Assembly: GCA_030532825.1 (NCBI GenBank)
Contig: JAUNKK010000015.1
Span: 1-42,921 of the forward strand
Direction: 5' to 3'
Length of the DNA: 42,921 nt
Source: Propionibacteriaceae bacterium
GTDB lineage: Bacteria; Actinomycetota; Actinomycetes; Propionibacteriales; Propionibacteriaceae
Shown: piece by piece, positions 16,870 to 25,001 of the stretch
How the letters are laid out: each line of letters begins with the position of its first letter
Numbering within the stretch: the first letter of the stretch is position 1
The notes under the pieces: generated by a model
Database searches by the model: none
What the model was told of the DNA's origin: nothing
The model's input: the letters and a program-made list of their open reading frames with translations, nothing else
Position numbers and translations under genes: made by a program

Positions 16870-16914
16870 TACAGCGCCGAGACACGCGAGTTTCCATCGC
16901 CTGGGAGTGGTCAG

Positions 16915-16948
16915 TTAACTTAGGTTTCTAGATCTGATTAACTCAGGT
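16915..16948. repeat. Two 11-base direct repeats before the flavodoxin gene
   Basis: TTAACTTAGGT (16915-16925) and TTAACTCAGGT (16938-16948) differ at one base and are spaced 23 bases start to start; the second ends one base before the ATG. Around them the DNA is clearly AT-rich for this window. They may be an operator or part of the promoter. Similarity to a DtxR/IdeR iron box is only partial. Confidence 0.45.
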
Positions 16949-16949
16949 C

Positions 16950-17678
16950 ATGATTATTAGCACTTTCGCCATTCCTCTTCCATCACGTCGCGCCTTCCTG
17001 GCCCTAGCGGCAGCTGGAACCTTGTCTTGCACGAGCGCGTGCGGCCTGCTCGGGGAGGATGATCGCCCTCCTCGAGGCGGCACGTTGAAGGTCAACCTGA
17101 GCTCGACAGGCGGCCAACCAGGCTCTGGCAGAACGGGCACCCTGGTGGTGTATTTCTCACTCCCCGAAACTACGAACATCACCAACCTGACCAAGGACGA
17201 GGAGAACTCCCTTGTCGTGGTCGACAGGGAACCCTTGGGAAATGCCCAGTACCTGGCTCGGTTGATAGCTGAGGCGACGGGTTCGGAGCAGTTCCGCCTT
17301 GAAACAGTTCAACCGTATCCGCTGCCTCACGATGTTCTCGTTGAATACGCCCAGCAGGAGCAGTACAGCAACGCACGCCCAGACCTCATAGCCACTCCTG
17401 AGTTAACTGAGTATGACACCATCTTCCTGGGCTATCCCATCTGGCTATCTGACTTGCCCATGGCCGTGTACGCCTTCCTGGAGGGGTCTGACTTCAGCGG
17501 GAAGACCATCGTTCCCTTCTCGACTTACAGCAGCACTGGGTTACTGGACACCCCGGAGGCTATCGCGGGGGCAGCTCCTGGCGCTGCTGTCGCTTCAAAT
17601 GCGCTAGCCGTGTCATGCGACGACATGGCTCAGGCACCTGAGACCGTCCGCACCTGGCTGACGGAACTCGGTCTGTGA
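16950..17678 (+). CDS. Tat-exported flavodoxin-like protein
   Basis: A 242-aa protein with a twin-arginine signal (SRRAFLALAAAGTLSC) and a possible, imperfect lipobox (TSAC), followed by a low-complexity linker and a flavodoxin domain from about residue 65. That domain has the phosphate-loop-like TLVVYFSLPETTN, then LGNAQYLARLIAEAT, YDTIFLGYPIWLSDLPMAVYAFLEGSDFSGKTIVPFSTYSST. These resemble the flavodoxin_4-type family, in which FMN is bound. The protein should act outside the membrane, possibly as a lipoprotein. Its stop overlaps the GTG of the next gene, which encodes a membrane flavin reductase, so the two probably form an electron-transfer pair. The partner and final acceptor are unknown. 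Confidence 0.82.
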   Translation: MIISTFAIPLPSRRAFLALAAAGTLSCTSACGLLGEDDRPPRGGTLKVNLSSTGGQPGSGRTGTLVVYFSLPETTNITNLTKDEENSLVVVDREPLGNAQYLARLIAEATGSEQFRLETVQPYPLPHDVLVEYAQQEQYSNARPDLIATPELTEYDTIFLGYPIWLSDLPMAVYAFLEGSDFSGKTIVPFSTYSSTGLLDTPEAIAGAAPGAAVASNALAVSCDDMAQAPETVRTWLTELGL

Positions 17679-18994
17679 CCAGGCAGCGGCCCGCGGATCG
17701 ACCCGCGTTCGACGATGTCATACGTCGTCTAGTTGTCTGGGGGGTGGCGTTCCTGACCCCGCTGCCCCTGATCGCCGCCTATGGGCGCCAGGCTGTGGGA
17801 CCGATGCCCATGCGCGAGGGAGTGGCGCTCGGGATCACCGCCTACACATGGTGGCTCATCGCTGTTGCACTGTCGACACGGCCACGATGGGTCGAGCGAC
17901 ACATCGGTCTGCCCGCACTCTACGGTCTGCACGGCATGCTGGCGCTGGCAGCGCTGGGCTCAGCTTGGCTCCATAAAGCACGCACCAACGGACGAAACCG
18001 CCTGGGCGCCGATCTGGGAAACTGGTCGCTCCACCTATCCACTGCCCTCATCACGCTAGCGGTCTTTTTCCTGTCGGGACTGCTGGTGGACCGCATGACA
18101 GGTCTGGCAAAGCTTCGAACCTGGTGCGAGCGCCTGCTACCGCATGGGCTGAGCGTGTGGGTACACCGCCTGAATCTGCTAGCGGTTCTTTTAGCCTGGT
18201 GGCATGCACATATCCTGGTGAAATTGAAAGGGGGCTACTTCGGATTTCTCTTCATCTTGGATGCCGTAACGGCTCTGGCCCTCGGCTTCTGGGCCTGGAA
18301 TGCGTGGCGGCGGCGCAGACCGCGCGCGACGCTGCTGGAAAATGAGCCCGTCGGACCTAGTCTCCGGCGGCTCCGGCTACAGCTCGATGAGCCTATCCGG
18401 GGCGTTCGGCCGGGTGACTCATTCTTCATCAAGGTTGTAGGACACCACCCAGGTGTTCCGGGCGATTGGCACCCGTTTTCCCTCACCAACTGCGACGAGG
18501 CTGAGTTTGAGTTCCTGATCCGGCAATGCGGTGACTTCACCAACACCCTCTCAATCTTGCCCACCGGCAGCCGGTTCGCCCTGCAGGGACCGTACGGGCG
18601 CTTCGGTGGCATCGCAGCCTCCGGGGGGTCTAGTCCCATGATCCTGCTCGGCCAAGGGGCAGGCGTCGCTCCGCTGCTCAGCCTGTTGACATATCACCGG
18701 GGAGAACGCCCCATCCACCTGCTGTGGAGCCTACGGCGCGGAGAGGAGCATCTAGCGACCGAGTTGCTTGGAGCCGAGCCTGCCCGCGCGGATCCGGCTT
18801 GCGCTCTGCGCAGAACTGTGCAGTCTCACCGATTCTCGCAGGAGGATCTAGCGCAAGCACTCACCCGCGAGGATGTAGAGCAAGGTCAAGTGTTCATCAT
18901 CGGCCCACCCCGTGCTGTCCTAGCGGCACGGCGCATGCTACGCCGCCTGGGTGTCGCGCGCGCTCGCCTCCACGACGAACGGCTCACTATGTGA
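17675..18994 (+). CDS. Membrane ferric-reductase-like flavoprotein
   Basis: A 439-aa protein. Residues 15-210 hold about six hydrophobic helices with histidines suited to haem (GLHGMLALAALGSAWLH, NLLAVLLAWWHAHILV), as in the ferric-reductase transmembrane domain. Residues 215-439 form a ferredoxin-reductase-type module with HPFSLTN (FAD), LQGPYGRFGG, and GQGAGVAPLLSLL for NAD(P)H. It should pass electrons from cytoplasmic NAD(P)H through FAD and haem to the outer face. GTG 17675 overlaps the stop of the Tat-exported flavodoxin gene, so translation is coupled and that flavodoxin may be the acceptor. Iron or another acceptor is possible; substrate is inferred only. Confidence 0.85.
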   Translation: MTRQRPADRPAFDDVIRRLVVWGVAFLTPLPLIAAYGRQAVGPMPMREGVALGITAYTWWLIAVALSTRPRWVERHIGLPALYGLHGMLALAALGSAWLHKARTNGRNRLGADLGNWSLHLSTALITLAVFFLSGLLVDRMTGLAKLRTWCERLLPHGLSVWVHRLNLLAVLLAWWHAHILVKLKGGYFGFLFILDAVTALALGFWAWNAWRRRRPRATLLENEPVGPSLRRLRLQLDEPIRGVRPGDSFFIKVVGHHPGVPGDWHPFSLTNCDEAEFEFLIRQCGDFTNTLSILPTGSRFALQGPYGRFGGIAASGGSSPMILLGQGAGVAPLLSLLTYHRGERPIHLLWSLRRGEEHLATELLGAEPARADPACALRRTVQSHRFSQEDLAQALTREDVEQGQVFIIGPPRAVLAARRMLRRLGVARARLHDERLTM

Positions 18995-19095
18995 CGTAGC
19001 ACTTACCCGATGACTAGTGACCCCGACTAGCCTTCGGACCTCAGCGAAGTCCACCTGGCAGAGTTGAGGGCTGAGGTTAGCGGCCATCACATGAA

Positions 19096-19127
19096 GAATG
19101 CTCCAGCCGAATCTGGCTGGAGCATTC
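19096..19127 (-). terminator. Hairpin terminator after the tRNA pair
   Basis: GAATGCTCCAGCC and GGCTGGAGCATTC form a perfect 13-bp stem with a 6-base loop, three bases past the tRNA-Glu CCA end on the minus strand. The following TTCATGT has few Ts. It could also serve the plus-strand reductase gene ending at 18994. Confidence 0.65.
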
Positions 19128-19130
19128 ACC

Positions 19131-19206
19131 TGGTAGCCCCGACGGGATTCGAACCCGCGCTACCGCCTTGAGAGGGCGGCGTGCTAGGCCGCTACACAAC
19201 GGGGCC
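19131..19206 (-). tRNA. tRNA-Glu (CTC)
   Basis: Minus-strand cloverleaf beginning GGCCCCGTTGTGTAGC, with anticodon stem CCGCC/GGCGG around loop CTCTCAA (anticodon CTC, glutamate), T-loop GGTTCGAATCC and acceptor end CGGGGCT-A-CCA. The CCA end is encoded. The first acceptor pair is a G-U wobble. Coordinates include CCA. It follows tRNA-Gln by 36 bases. Confidence 0.95.
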
Positions 19207-19242
19207 AAGCGTGGTGGATCGGCCTTTCACAAGGCCTTTCCG

Positions 19243-19314
19243 CAGGGGTACCTGGACTCGAACCAAGACTAACTGAACCAGAATCAGTCGGGCTGCCAAT
19301 TACCCCATACCCCT
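19243..19314 (-). tRNA. tRNA-Gln (CTG)
   Basis: Minus-strand cloverleaf with acceptor AGGGGTA/TACCCCT, anticodon stem ACTGA/TCAGT around loop TTCTGGT (anticodon CTG, glutamine), T-arm CTTGG/CCAGG with loop TTCGAGT and discriminator G. CCA is not encoded. In other actinobacteria this Gln-Glu pair usually lies beside gltX, which is missing here. Confidence 0.93.
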
Positions 19315-19386
19315 GTGCGCTCTCGCGAGCACGAAGCTGAACATTACATCCCGCCAGACGGGAACGCAAGTTGGGATTAGCAGGCA

Positions 19387-20337
19387 TCAGCGGGGTGCCA
19401 CGGCTCCGGAATATCCACCGCGCAGCGGTTCCAGTGCCGCCGTCAGCTCGGTCGCAATCTGGACCTCCCCCGCTCCGCTCACCACCTGGTGTCCGAGAGC
19501 GCCCAGGATGGCGTCCATGACCTCGAAGCAGCCCCGTCCCATGCCGTCGCTCAGTTTCAGCGCGATGCCAGTTCCATCCGGTAACCCCACTGCGAGCACT
19601 CCCTCAGCCCCGATCTTCGCGACGACACCAGGAACCTGTGCGGTGAGCTTCGTAATGGGATGCCCGACCCCCGAGGTGTACTCCGGGTGTTGGCGGAAGG
19701 CATCAGCGACGAGGAGCCCAGGCCCACTCCGTTCGGACGCGATACGCCCAAATCCTGCGGCCAGACCCGGCAGGGTCGTCGCAAACGCGGGTGCAGTGCA
19801 ACCATCTACCACCGGCTCCCCCGCTACGTCGCAGTACTCCTCAATCGCGGCGCGGATCGCCGACTGCAAGGGATGAGTGGGATCCCGGTAGTCCGCAATC
19901 CGCCACCCGGCCAGGACACAGGTACGCAGCATAGCCGCGTGCTTACCGGAGCAGTTGTGCGCTAACGGTTCCTTGAATCGTCCAGCGCAGTGCCAGGCAC
20001 GCAAGGCTTCGGGGTCGCACGGCAGATCCGGAGTGTGCTGGAAATCGGCAACCGTCAAGCCGGAAAGCGACAGGATCTCTAACACCCCGGCTAGATGGAT
20101 GTCCTGCCCAACATGCGAGGCCCCAGCCAAAGCCAGCAACTCACCTCGTAGGTCTAGGCCGCTACGGAGCATCGCAACGACCTGGAACGGCTTCAGCGCG
20201 GACCTCGGCAGGATGGGCGTTGCCATATCCCCCAGGACCAGCCGTACACCCTCCGGCCCAACGACACACAGCCTTCCACGATGGCCTGACTCAGCGACCC
20301 AGCCACGATGCACGGTCCCCAGCAGCAGATCAAACAC
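19387..20337 (-). CDS. L-asparaginase II family protein
   Basis: A 316-aa member of the asparaginase II (thermolabile, PF06089-type) family, which hydrolyses L-asparagine to aspartate and ammonia. Typical blocks are ILPRSALKPFQ, ALAGASHVGQ, AHNCSGKHAAML, VDGCTAPAFATTLPGLA, PEYTSGVGHPITKL, and GLPDGTGIALKLSDG. No signal peptide is seen, so it should be cytoplasmic. I chose GTG 20337 (VFDLLLGTVHRGW); the upstream extension to 20376 is not family-like. No Shine-Dalgarno is visible, but TACACT lies six bases upstream, as in leaderless promoters. The gene is separate from the upstream CPBP gene by 159 bases. Confidence 0.88.
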   Translation of the reverse strand: MFDLLLGTVHRGWVAESGHRGRLCVVGPEGVRLVLGDMATPILPRSALKPFQVVAMLRSGLDLRGELLALAGASHVGQDIHLAGVLEILSLSGLTVADFQHTPDLPCDPEALRAWHCAGRFKEPLAHNCSGKHAAMLRTCVLAGWRIADYRDPTHPLQSAIRAAIEEYCDVAGEPVVDGCTAPAFATTLPGLAAGFGRIASERSGPGLLVADAFRQHPEYTSGVGHPITKLTAQVPGVVAKIGAEGVLAVGLPDGTGIALKLSDGMGRGCFEVMDAILGALGHQVVSGAGEVQIATELTAALEPLRGGYSGAVAPR

Positions 20338-20496
20338 GAGCGCAGTGTAAGGGTTCCGCCGACGCCCCGCCAGCATTGATCGGCACGGGTTCCCGGCGCA
20401 TTGCCCGACGGGTTACAAGACAGTGCAGTATGGAGTGGGCCCAGCGAGTTCACGCCTACGGGCGGTAACCCCATCGGACGGTAGCGCCGGCCTCCC

Positions 20497-21384
20497 TCAG
20501 GGAGTTGTCGTTGCTAGGTTCATGCGGCGCCCGATCCACCAGGCTAAGAGCGCGCAGAGCCCAAACCCAGTTAGCGCGGCGATGGCGGCAGTCCAACTGA
20601 TGGCGCGGACCGCGGTGAGCGCCGCCACGCCCCCAGTAAACACGGCATAACCGAATGCCATCAGGTTGTTGACGATATGCACAGCGATGGCGGCCTCCAA
20701 GCCCCCAGTAGCCACAACGAGCCAACCGGCGATGAGCCCAAAGCCGAGTCGGTGAACAAACAACGCTGAATTCTGTCCGCCGTGCATGAACGCGAAGACG
20801 AGCGAGGCGACCACCACGCCCACCCAGGCGCGCCCCGTCACCGAGCCGATGGTCTGCTGCAAGTAGCCGCGAAAGAACACCTCCTCGGCGGCGGCCTGCA
20901 GGGGCGAACCAATCGCGACGATCGCGAGATAGGCACACCACTGGGGTTGGGCTTCCTGCCAGGACATGTTGCGGCCCTCTGGACCAACCCACAGGACGAG
21001 GTTAAGCACTATCGCCGCCGCGAGAACGCAGATCACGAGGTAGCGCCACCGCATGCCCGGCTGAACTGATGCCGTCCACCGCAGTCCCAAGTGGTGGACA
21101 TGACGCATGAACTGCCACACGACGATGATCATGGCAGCCAGCCCCAGGTGTGCGGCCAGTACGCCCTCCGGGAAACGATAAGCCAAAGCATCGGTGATGT
21201 AGGTGGAGAGTTCCTCGGGCTTGCGGAACAACGCCACGATCCCGAGCACCGCCAACGCGATCCCGCTCGGAAGCACCAGCGAGATCCCCAAGCCGACTAC
21301 GGGCCCTATGAGCAGCAACTCCGGCGCTTGCCCCTGCAAGACCCGAGGATGGCTGACCCCAGAAACAGGAATCTGGCCCCTCAT
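20497..21384 (-). CDS. CPBP family intramembrane metalloprotease
   Basis: A 295-aa multi-pass membrane protein of the CPBP (CAAX protease/bacteriocin-processing, Abi) family. The three catalytic motifs are present: EEVFFRG, FAFMHGG and HIVNN, which together place glutamates and histidines for metal or general-base catalysis within the membrane. About seven to eight hydrophobic segments are visible. Its ATG overlaps the stop of the FAH-family gene (ATGA), so the two are cotranslated, though no functional link is evident. Natural substrates of bacterial CPBP proteins are mostly unknown, and this one cannot be assigned. Confidence 0.88.
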   Translation of the reverse strand: MRGQIPVSGVSHPRVLQGQAPELLLIGPVVGLGISLVLPSGIALAVLGIVALFRKPEELSTYITDALAYRFPEGVLAAHLGLAAMIIVVWQFMRHVHHLGLRWTASVQPGMRWRYLVICVLAAAIVLNLVLWVGPEGRNMSWQEAQPQWCAYLAIVAIGSPLQAAAEEVFFRGYLQQTIGSVTGRAWVGVVVASLVFAFMHGGQNSALFVHRLGFGLIAGWLVVATGGLEAAIAVHIVNNLMAFGYAVFTGGVAALTAVRAISWTAAIAALTGFGLCALLAWWIGRRMNLATTTP

Positions 21385-22178
21385 GTTCCAGCGACGGGGT
21401 TGCTCAGGGAACCCAGGCCGTCTATCTCAACGGTGACGACATCACCGTCTTGCATCGGCCCCACTCCTGCCGGTGTGCCAGTCAGGATGACATCTCCCGG
21501 CAGCAACGTGGCGAACGAAGAGATGTAGGACACGAGCTGCGGGATACCGTGCACCATGTGTGTGGTGTTGCCCCGCTGCCGTACTTGTTCCCCCAGCCGT
21601 GTCTCTAGAGTCAGCTGCCCAGCCTCCGCCAGGCTGAGATGAGTGTTGATCCAAGGACCGAGCGGGCAGAAGGTGTCGCAGCCCTTTGCGCGGCTCCACT
21701 GCCCCACCTGCCAGTCCCGTGCGGTGACATCGTTGGCGATGGTGTAGCCGAAGATCACCTCCGAAACTCGGTCAAGAGGGACTTGCTTGCAGATCCGACC
21801 GATCACGATCGCCAGTTCCCCCTCGTAGTGCAGGTCCTGGCAGCCCTCCGGTCGGATGATCGGCTCGTTCGGTCCGATCACGCTGGTGTTGGGTTTGAGA
21901 AACAACAGCGGCTGAGCTGGGACTTCAGCACCCTGTTCCGCGGCATGATCCGCGTAATTACGCCCGACGCCAACGACTTTGCTGCGCGGTATGACCGGCG
22001 CGAGCAAACGCACCTCCTCCAAGGCATGCCGGGCGCCGGTGTAGTTGACGGGTACCCCAGCCAACGGGTCGCCGGTGATGGCGGCGATGGTCCCCGGATG
22101 CTCGCCGCCGTCGACCTCCAACTCAATAATGCCGTAGGCGGGATCCTGGCCAGCCGCGGCGAAACGAGCGATACGCAT
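21381..22178 (-). CDS. Fumarylacetoacetate hydrolase family protein
   Basis: A 265-aa FAH-superfamily enzyme, with VVGVGRNYADHAAE, FLKPNTSVIGP, LHYEGELAIVIGR (metal-binding glutamates), GYTIANDVTARDWQ, GDVILTGTPAGVGPM. Members cleave or decarboxylate 2-oxo acids and acylpyruvates with Mg2+, so 2-hydroxyhepta-2,4-diene-1,7-dioate isomerase, acylpyruvase or oxaloacetate decarboxylase are all possible. In actinobacteria a FAH gene of this kind commonly lies next to gltX and leuB, which fits this position (27 bases after cimA), although gltX is not here. It overlaps the CPBP gene by four bases. Confidence 0.88.
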   Translation of the reverse strand: MRIARFAAAGQDPAYGIIELEVDGGEHPGTIAAITGDPLAGVPVNYTGARHALEEVRLLAPVIPRSKVVGVGRNYADHAAEQGAEVPAQPLLFLKPNTSVIGPNEPIIRPEGCQDLHYEGELAIVIGRICKQVPLDRVSEVIFGYTIANDVTARDWQVGQWSRAKGCDTFCPLGPWINTHLSLAEAGQLTLETRLGEQVRQRGNTTHMVHGIPQLVSYISSFATLLPGDVILTGTPAGVGPMQDGDVVTVEIDGLGSLSNPVAGT

Positions 22179-22205
22179 GGAGATCAGCCTAGTGCCCCGA
22201 GCATC

Positions 22206-23783
22206 TCAGCGCAGGTGAGTGATGATGCCGTAGACGACGGCATCGAACAGTGCCTCCCAGGAAGCCTCGACGACGTTGGTCCCCACGCCCACGGTGGTCC
22301 ATGTCGTCCCCCGCCACGAAGTGTCAATCAGGGTGCGCACGATGGCGTCGGTGCCGTGTCCCTCATCAAGGATCCGGACTCGGTAGTCGGTCAACTCAAA
22401 CTCGGCCGCCTCGGGAAAAGCTCCAGCCACCGCCGCGCGGAGTGCACTGTCGAGGGCGTTCACTGGCCCGTTGCCTTCCCCCACGACCATGCGCCGCTCG
22501 CCCTTGGCAACGACCTTCACGGTAGCCTCCGAGGTGGTGGCTCCTCCGCGTTCTTCCGTGAAGACCCGCCAAGACTCCACTTCGATCGGCACCTCAAGTT
22601 CTCCCAACTCGGCGTGCAGCAACATCGCGAAGGACGCATCGGAGGCCTCGTAGGAGTAGCCCTCGGCCTCCTTCGCTTTGACCCGCTCGGTAATCCGGGC
22701 CGCGAGCGCACCATCAGAGAGATCAAAACCGAGCTGGTTGCCTTTGATCTGGACATTTGCCCGACCCGCCATGTCGGAGATCAGCGTCCGCATGTCGTTA
22801 CCCACCGCTTTTGGTTCAACGTGCTGGTAGAGCTTCGCATCGACCTTCACAGCCGAGGCATGGAGTCCGCCTTTGTGCGCGAAGGCCGAATGCCCGACGT
22901 AGGGCATCCGGCCAAGCAACGGCTGATGGGCAACCAGAGCGATGGCGTGAGCCACCCGCGTCAATTCCGACAGTCGTCCCTTGGGAAGCACCCGCCAGTT
23001 GTATTTCAACTCCAGGTTGGGAATCACGGTAGCCAGGTCGGCGTTACCGGTGCGCTCGCCATAGCCGTTGAAGGTCCCCTGCACATGCATCACCCCAGCC
23101 TCCACCGCGGCCAAGGTGTTGGCGACGGCGCACCCGCTGTCATTGTGGCAGTGGATCCCGAGGTTTGCTCCGGTCTGGGCGGCTGCTGAGATGACCTCGC
23201 CCATCCAGCTGGGAAGCATCCCGCCGTTGGTGTCGCAAAGCACCACTACCTCCGCACCGGCCTCGGCAGCAGTCCGCACCACATCAAGGGCGTACCCAGG
23301 GTTGGAGTGGTAGCCGTCGAAGAAGTGTTCGCAGTCCACGAATACCCGTCGCCCCTGCGAGGTGAGATACGTCACGGTGTCTCGCACCATCTCAACGTTC
23401 TCTTCAAGCGTGCTACGCAACGCTCGGATGACGTGTTCGTCATGGCTCTTCGCAACCACGCACACGTACTCAGTCCCGGCGTCAAGCAGTGCCTGCATCA
23501 TCCCATCGGTGGCCGCCCGACCGCTTGCTTTCCTGGTAGCCCCAAAGGCCACCAGTTTCGATGTCGTAAGCCTCAATTGAGCGGCTTGAGCGAAGAACTT
23601 GGTATCTGCGGGGTTGGCCCCTGGCCAACCGCCTTCGATGAAAGTGACACCCAACTCGTCCAGCAAGGTCGCGATCTTCAGCTTGTCGGTGACGCTGAGG
23701 CTGATGCCCTCCTGCTGCCCCCCGTCGCGGAGGCTGGTGTCGAAGACATGGAACTCTTCAGGACAAATGGGAATGGAAGTCAT
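22206..23783 (-). CDS. cimA: (R)-citramalate synthase
   Basis: Condenses pyruvate and acetyl-CoA to (R)-citramalate, the threonine-independent entry to isoleucine. The 525-aa protein is a DRE-TIM enzyme with FDTSLRDGGQQEGISLSVTDK, FIEGGWPGANP, CDTNGGMLPSW, HCHNDSGCAVANTLAAVEAG and GYGERTGNADLA, then KGGLHASAVKVD and a C-terminal LeuA-type allosteric domain. The FIEGGWPGANPAD block is typical of the CimA group rather than of LeuA. ATG 23783 was chosen because AAGGAG precedes it; the longer frame to 23846 has no such support. It is divergent from leuB, whose product, with LeuCD, also serves the citramalate route. Homocitrate synthase is less likely in this context. Confidence 0.92.
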   Translation of the reverse strand: MTSIPICPEEFHVFDTSLRDGGQQEGISLSVTDKLKIATLLDELGVTFIEGGWPGANPADTKFFAQAAQLRLTTSKLVAFGATRKASGRAATDGMMQALLDAGTEYVCVVAKSHDEHVIRALRSTLEENVEMVRDTVTYLTSQGRRVFVDCEHFFDGYHSNPGYALDVVRTAAEAGAEVVVLCDTNGGMLPSWMGEVISAAAQTGANLGIHCHNDSGCAVANTLAAVEAGVMHVQGTFNGYGERTGNADLATVIPNLELKYNWRVLPKGRLSELTRVAHAIALVAHQPLLGRMPYVGHSAFAHKGGLHASAVKVDAKLYQHVEPKAVGNDMRTLISDMAGRANVQIKGNQLGFDLSDGALAARITERVKAKEAEGYSYEASDASFAMLLHAELGELEVPIEVESWRVFTEERGGATTSEATVKVVAKGERRMVVGEGNGPVNALDSALRAAVAGAFPEAAEFELTDYRVRILDEGHGTDAIVRTLIDTSWRGTTWTTVGVGTNVVEASWEALFDAVVYGIITHLR

Positions 23784-23884
23784 ACGGCCTCTCCTTGAGC
23801 GGTCTGGGACACGATAGCTGTGATGTCTCGGGCATTGGGAAACCACGCGCCACTATCTGAGACGCACGCGTTACGCTTCCCCAC

Positions 23885-24940
23885 ATGACACAACAGACCC
23901 TGGCAGTCATTGGCGGCGACGGCATCGGCCCCGAGGTAACCGCGGAGGCCCTCAAGGTGTTGCGCGCCGCGGCAGGGCCCGATGCCTTCGAAGAAGTCCA
24001 CTATGACCTGGGTGCCGAGCGCTGGCAGCGCACCGGCGAGGTGCTACCCGATTCCGTGTTGGAAGAGCTGGCATCGGCCGACGCCATCCTACTGGGAGCG
24101 GTAGGGGCAGCCCCGGGCTCGAAGGCGATCCCCTCGGGCCTGCTGGAGCGGGGGCTCCTGCTGAAGCTGCGTTTCGCTTTCGACCACGGCATCAACCTGC
24201 GGCCCGCCCGCCTCTATTCTGGTGTACCGACACCCCTGGCCTCCGACGTCACCGCCCAGGGCGAGGTCGACTTCGTAGTGGTGCGTGAGGGCACCGAGGG
24301 GCTTTACTGCGGTAACGGCGGGGCGGTGCGGACTGGTACGCCCCAGGAGTTGGCCACAGAGGTGTCAGTGAACACGGCCTTCGGTGTGGAACGCGTGATT
24401 CGTGACGCCTTCGCACGTGCCCGCGCCCGCCGCGGCAAGCTGACCCTGCTCCACAAGCATAACGTGCTAGTCCACGCCGGCGGCCTGTGGAATCGGCTCT
24501 TCAACCAGGTGGGTGCCGAATTCCCCGATGTGGAGCGCACCTACCTGCACATTGATGCGGCCATGATCGCCTTGGTGGTCAATCCCAGCCAGTTCGACGT
24601 GATCGTCACCGACAACCTCTTCGGAGACATCGTCACCGATCTTGCGGCAGCCGTTACGGGGGGTATCGGGTTGGCGGCATCAGCGAACATCAACCCCTCC
24701 GGGGAGTTCCCGTCGATGTTTGAGCCCGTCCACGGTTCTGCCCCGGACATCGCTGGGCAGGGCATCGCGGATCCGACAGCTGCTATCAGTTCAGCGGCGC
24801 TGCTGCTGGACCACCTGGGACGGCCCGAATTGGCGCAGCGGGTGGACGATGCGGTGGCTGCCGACATCGCTCAACGTCTTCCCGGTCCGGTGCTCACTCA
24901 CGAAGTGGGCGACCGGATCGCGACGGCTGTCGCGGAGTGA
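23885..24940 (+). CDS. leuB: 3-isopropylmalate dehydrogenase
   Basis: Oxidises and decarboxylates 3-isopropylmalate in leucine synthesis and can act on methylmalate from citramalate. The 351-aa protein has [93 protein letters not shown] and [19 protein letters not shown], the standard LeuB set. It has no Shine-Dalgarno; TACGCT (23872-23877) ends seven bases before the ATG, as in leaderless transcripts. It shares a 100-base divergent region with cimA and ends at a strong hairpin. Confidence 0.95.
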   Translation: MTQQTLAVIGGDGIGPEVTAEALKVLRAAAGPDAFEEVHYDLGAERWQRTGEVLPDSVLEELASADAILLGAVGAAPGSKAIPSGLLERGLLLKLRFAFDHGINLRPARLYSGVPTPLASDVTAQGEVDFVVVREGTEGLYCGNGGAVRTGTPQELATEVSVNTAFGVERVIRDAFARARARRGKLTLLHKHNVLVHAGGLWNRLFNQVGAEFPDVERTYLHIDAAMIALVVNPSQFDVIVTDNLFGDIVTDLAAAVTGGIGLAASANINPSGEFPSMFEPVHGSAPDIAGQGIADPTAAISSAALLLDHLGRPELAQRVDDAVAADIAQRLPGPVLTHEVGDRIATAVAE

Positions 24941-24946
24941 ACGATT

Positions 24947-24994
24947 TCACAACCGAACGAGCGCCCGGGTTCCCGGGCGCTCGTTCGGTTGTGA
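24947..24994. terminator. Bidirectional hairpin between leuB and the flotillin gene
   Basis: A perfect 23-bp inverted repeat runs from 24947-24969 to 24972-24994 (core CGAGCGCCCGGG/CCCGGGCGCTCG), in the gap between two convergent genes. There is no U-run on either side, as is common for actinobacterial hairpin terminators. Confidence 0.85.
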
Positions 24995-25001
24995 GAGAAG
25001 A

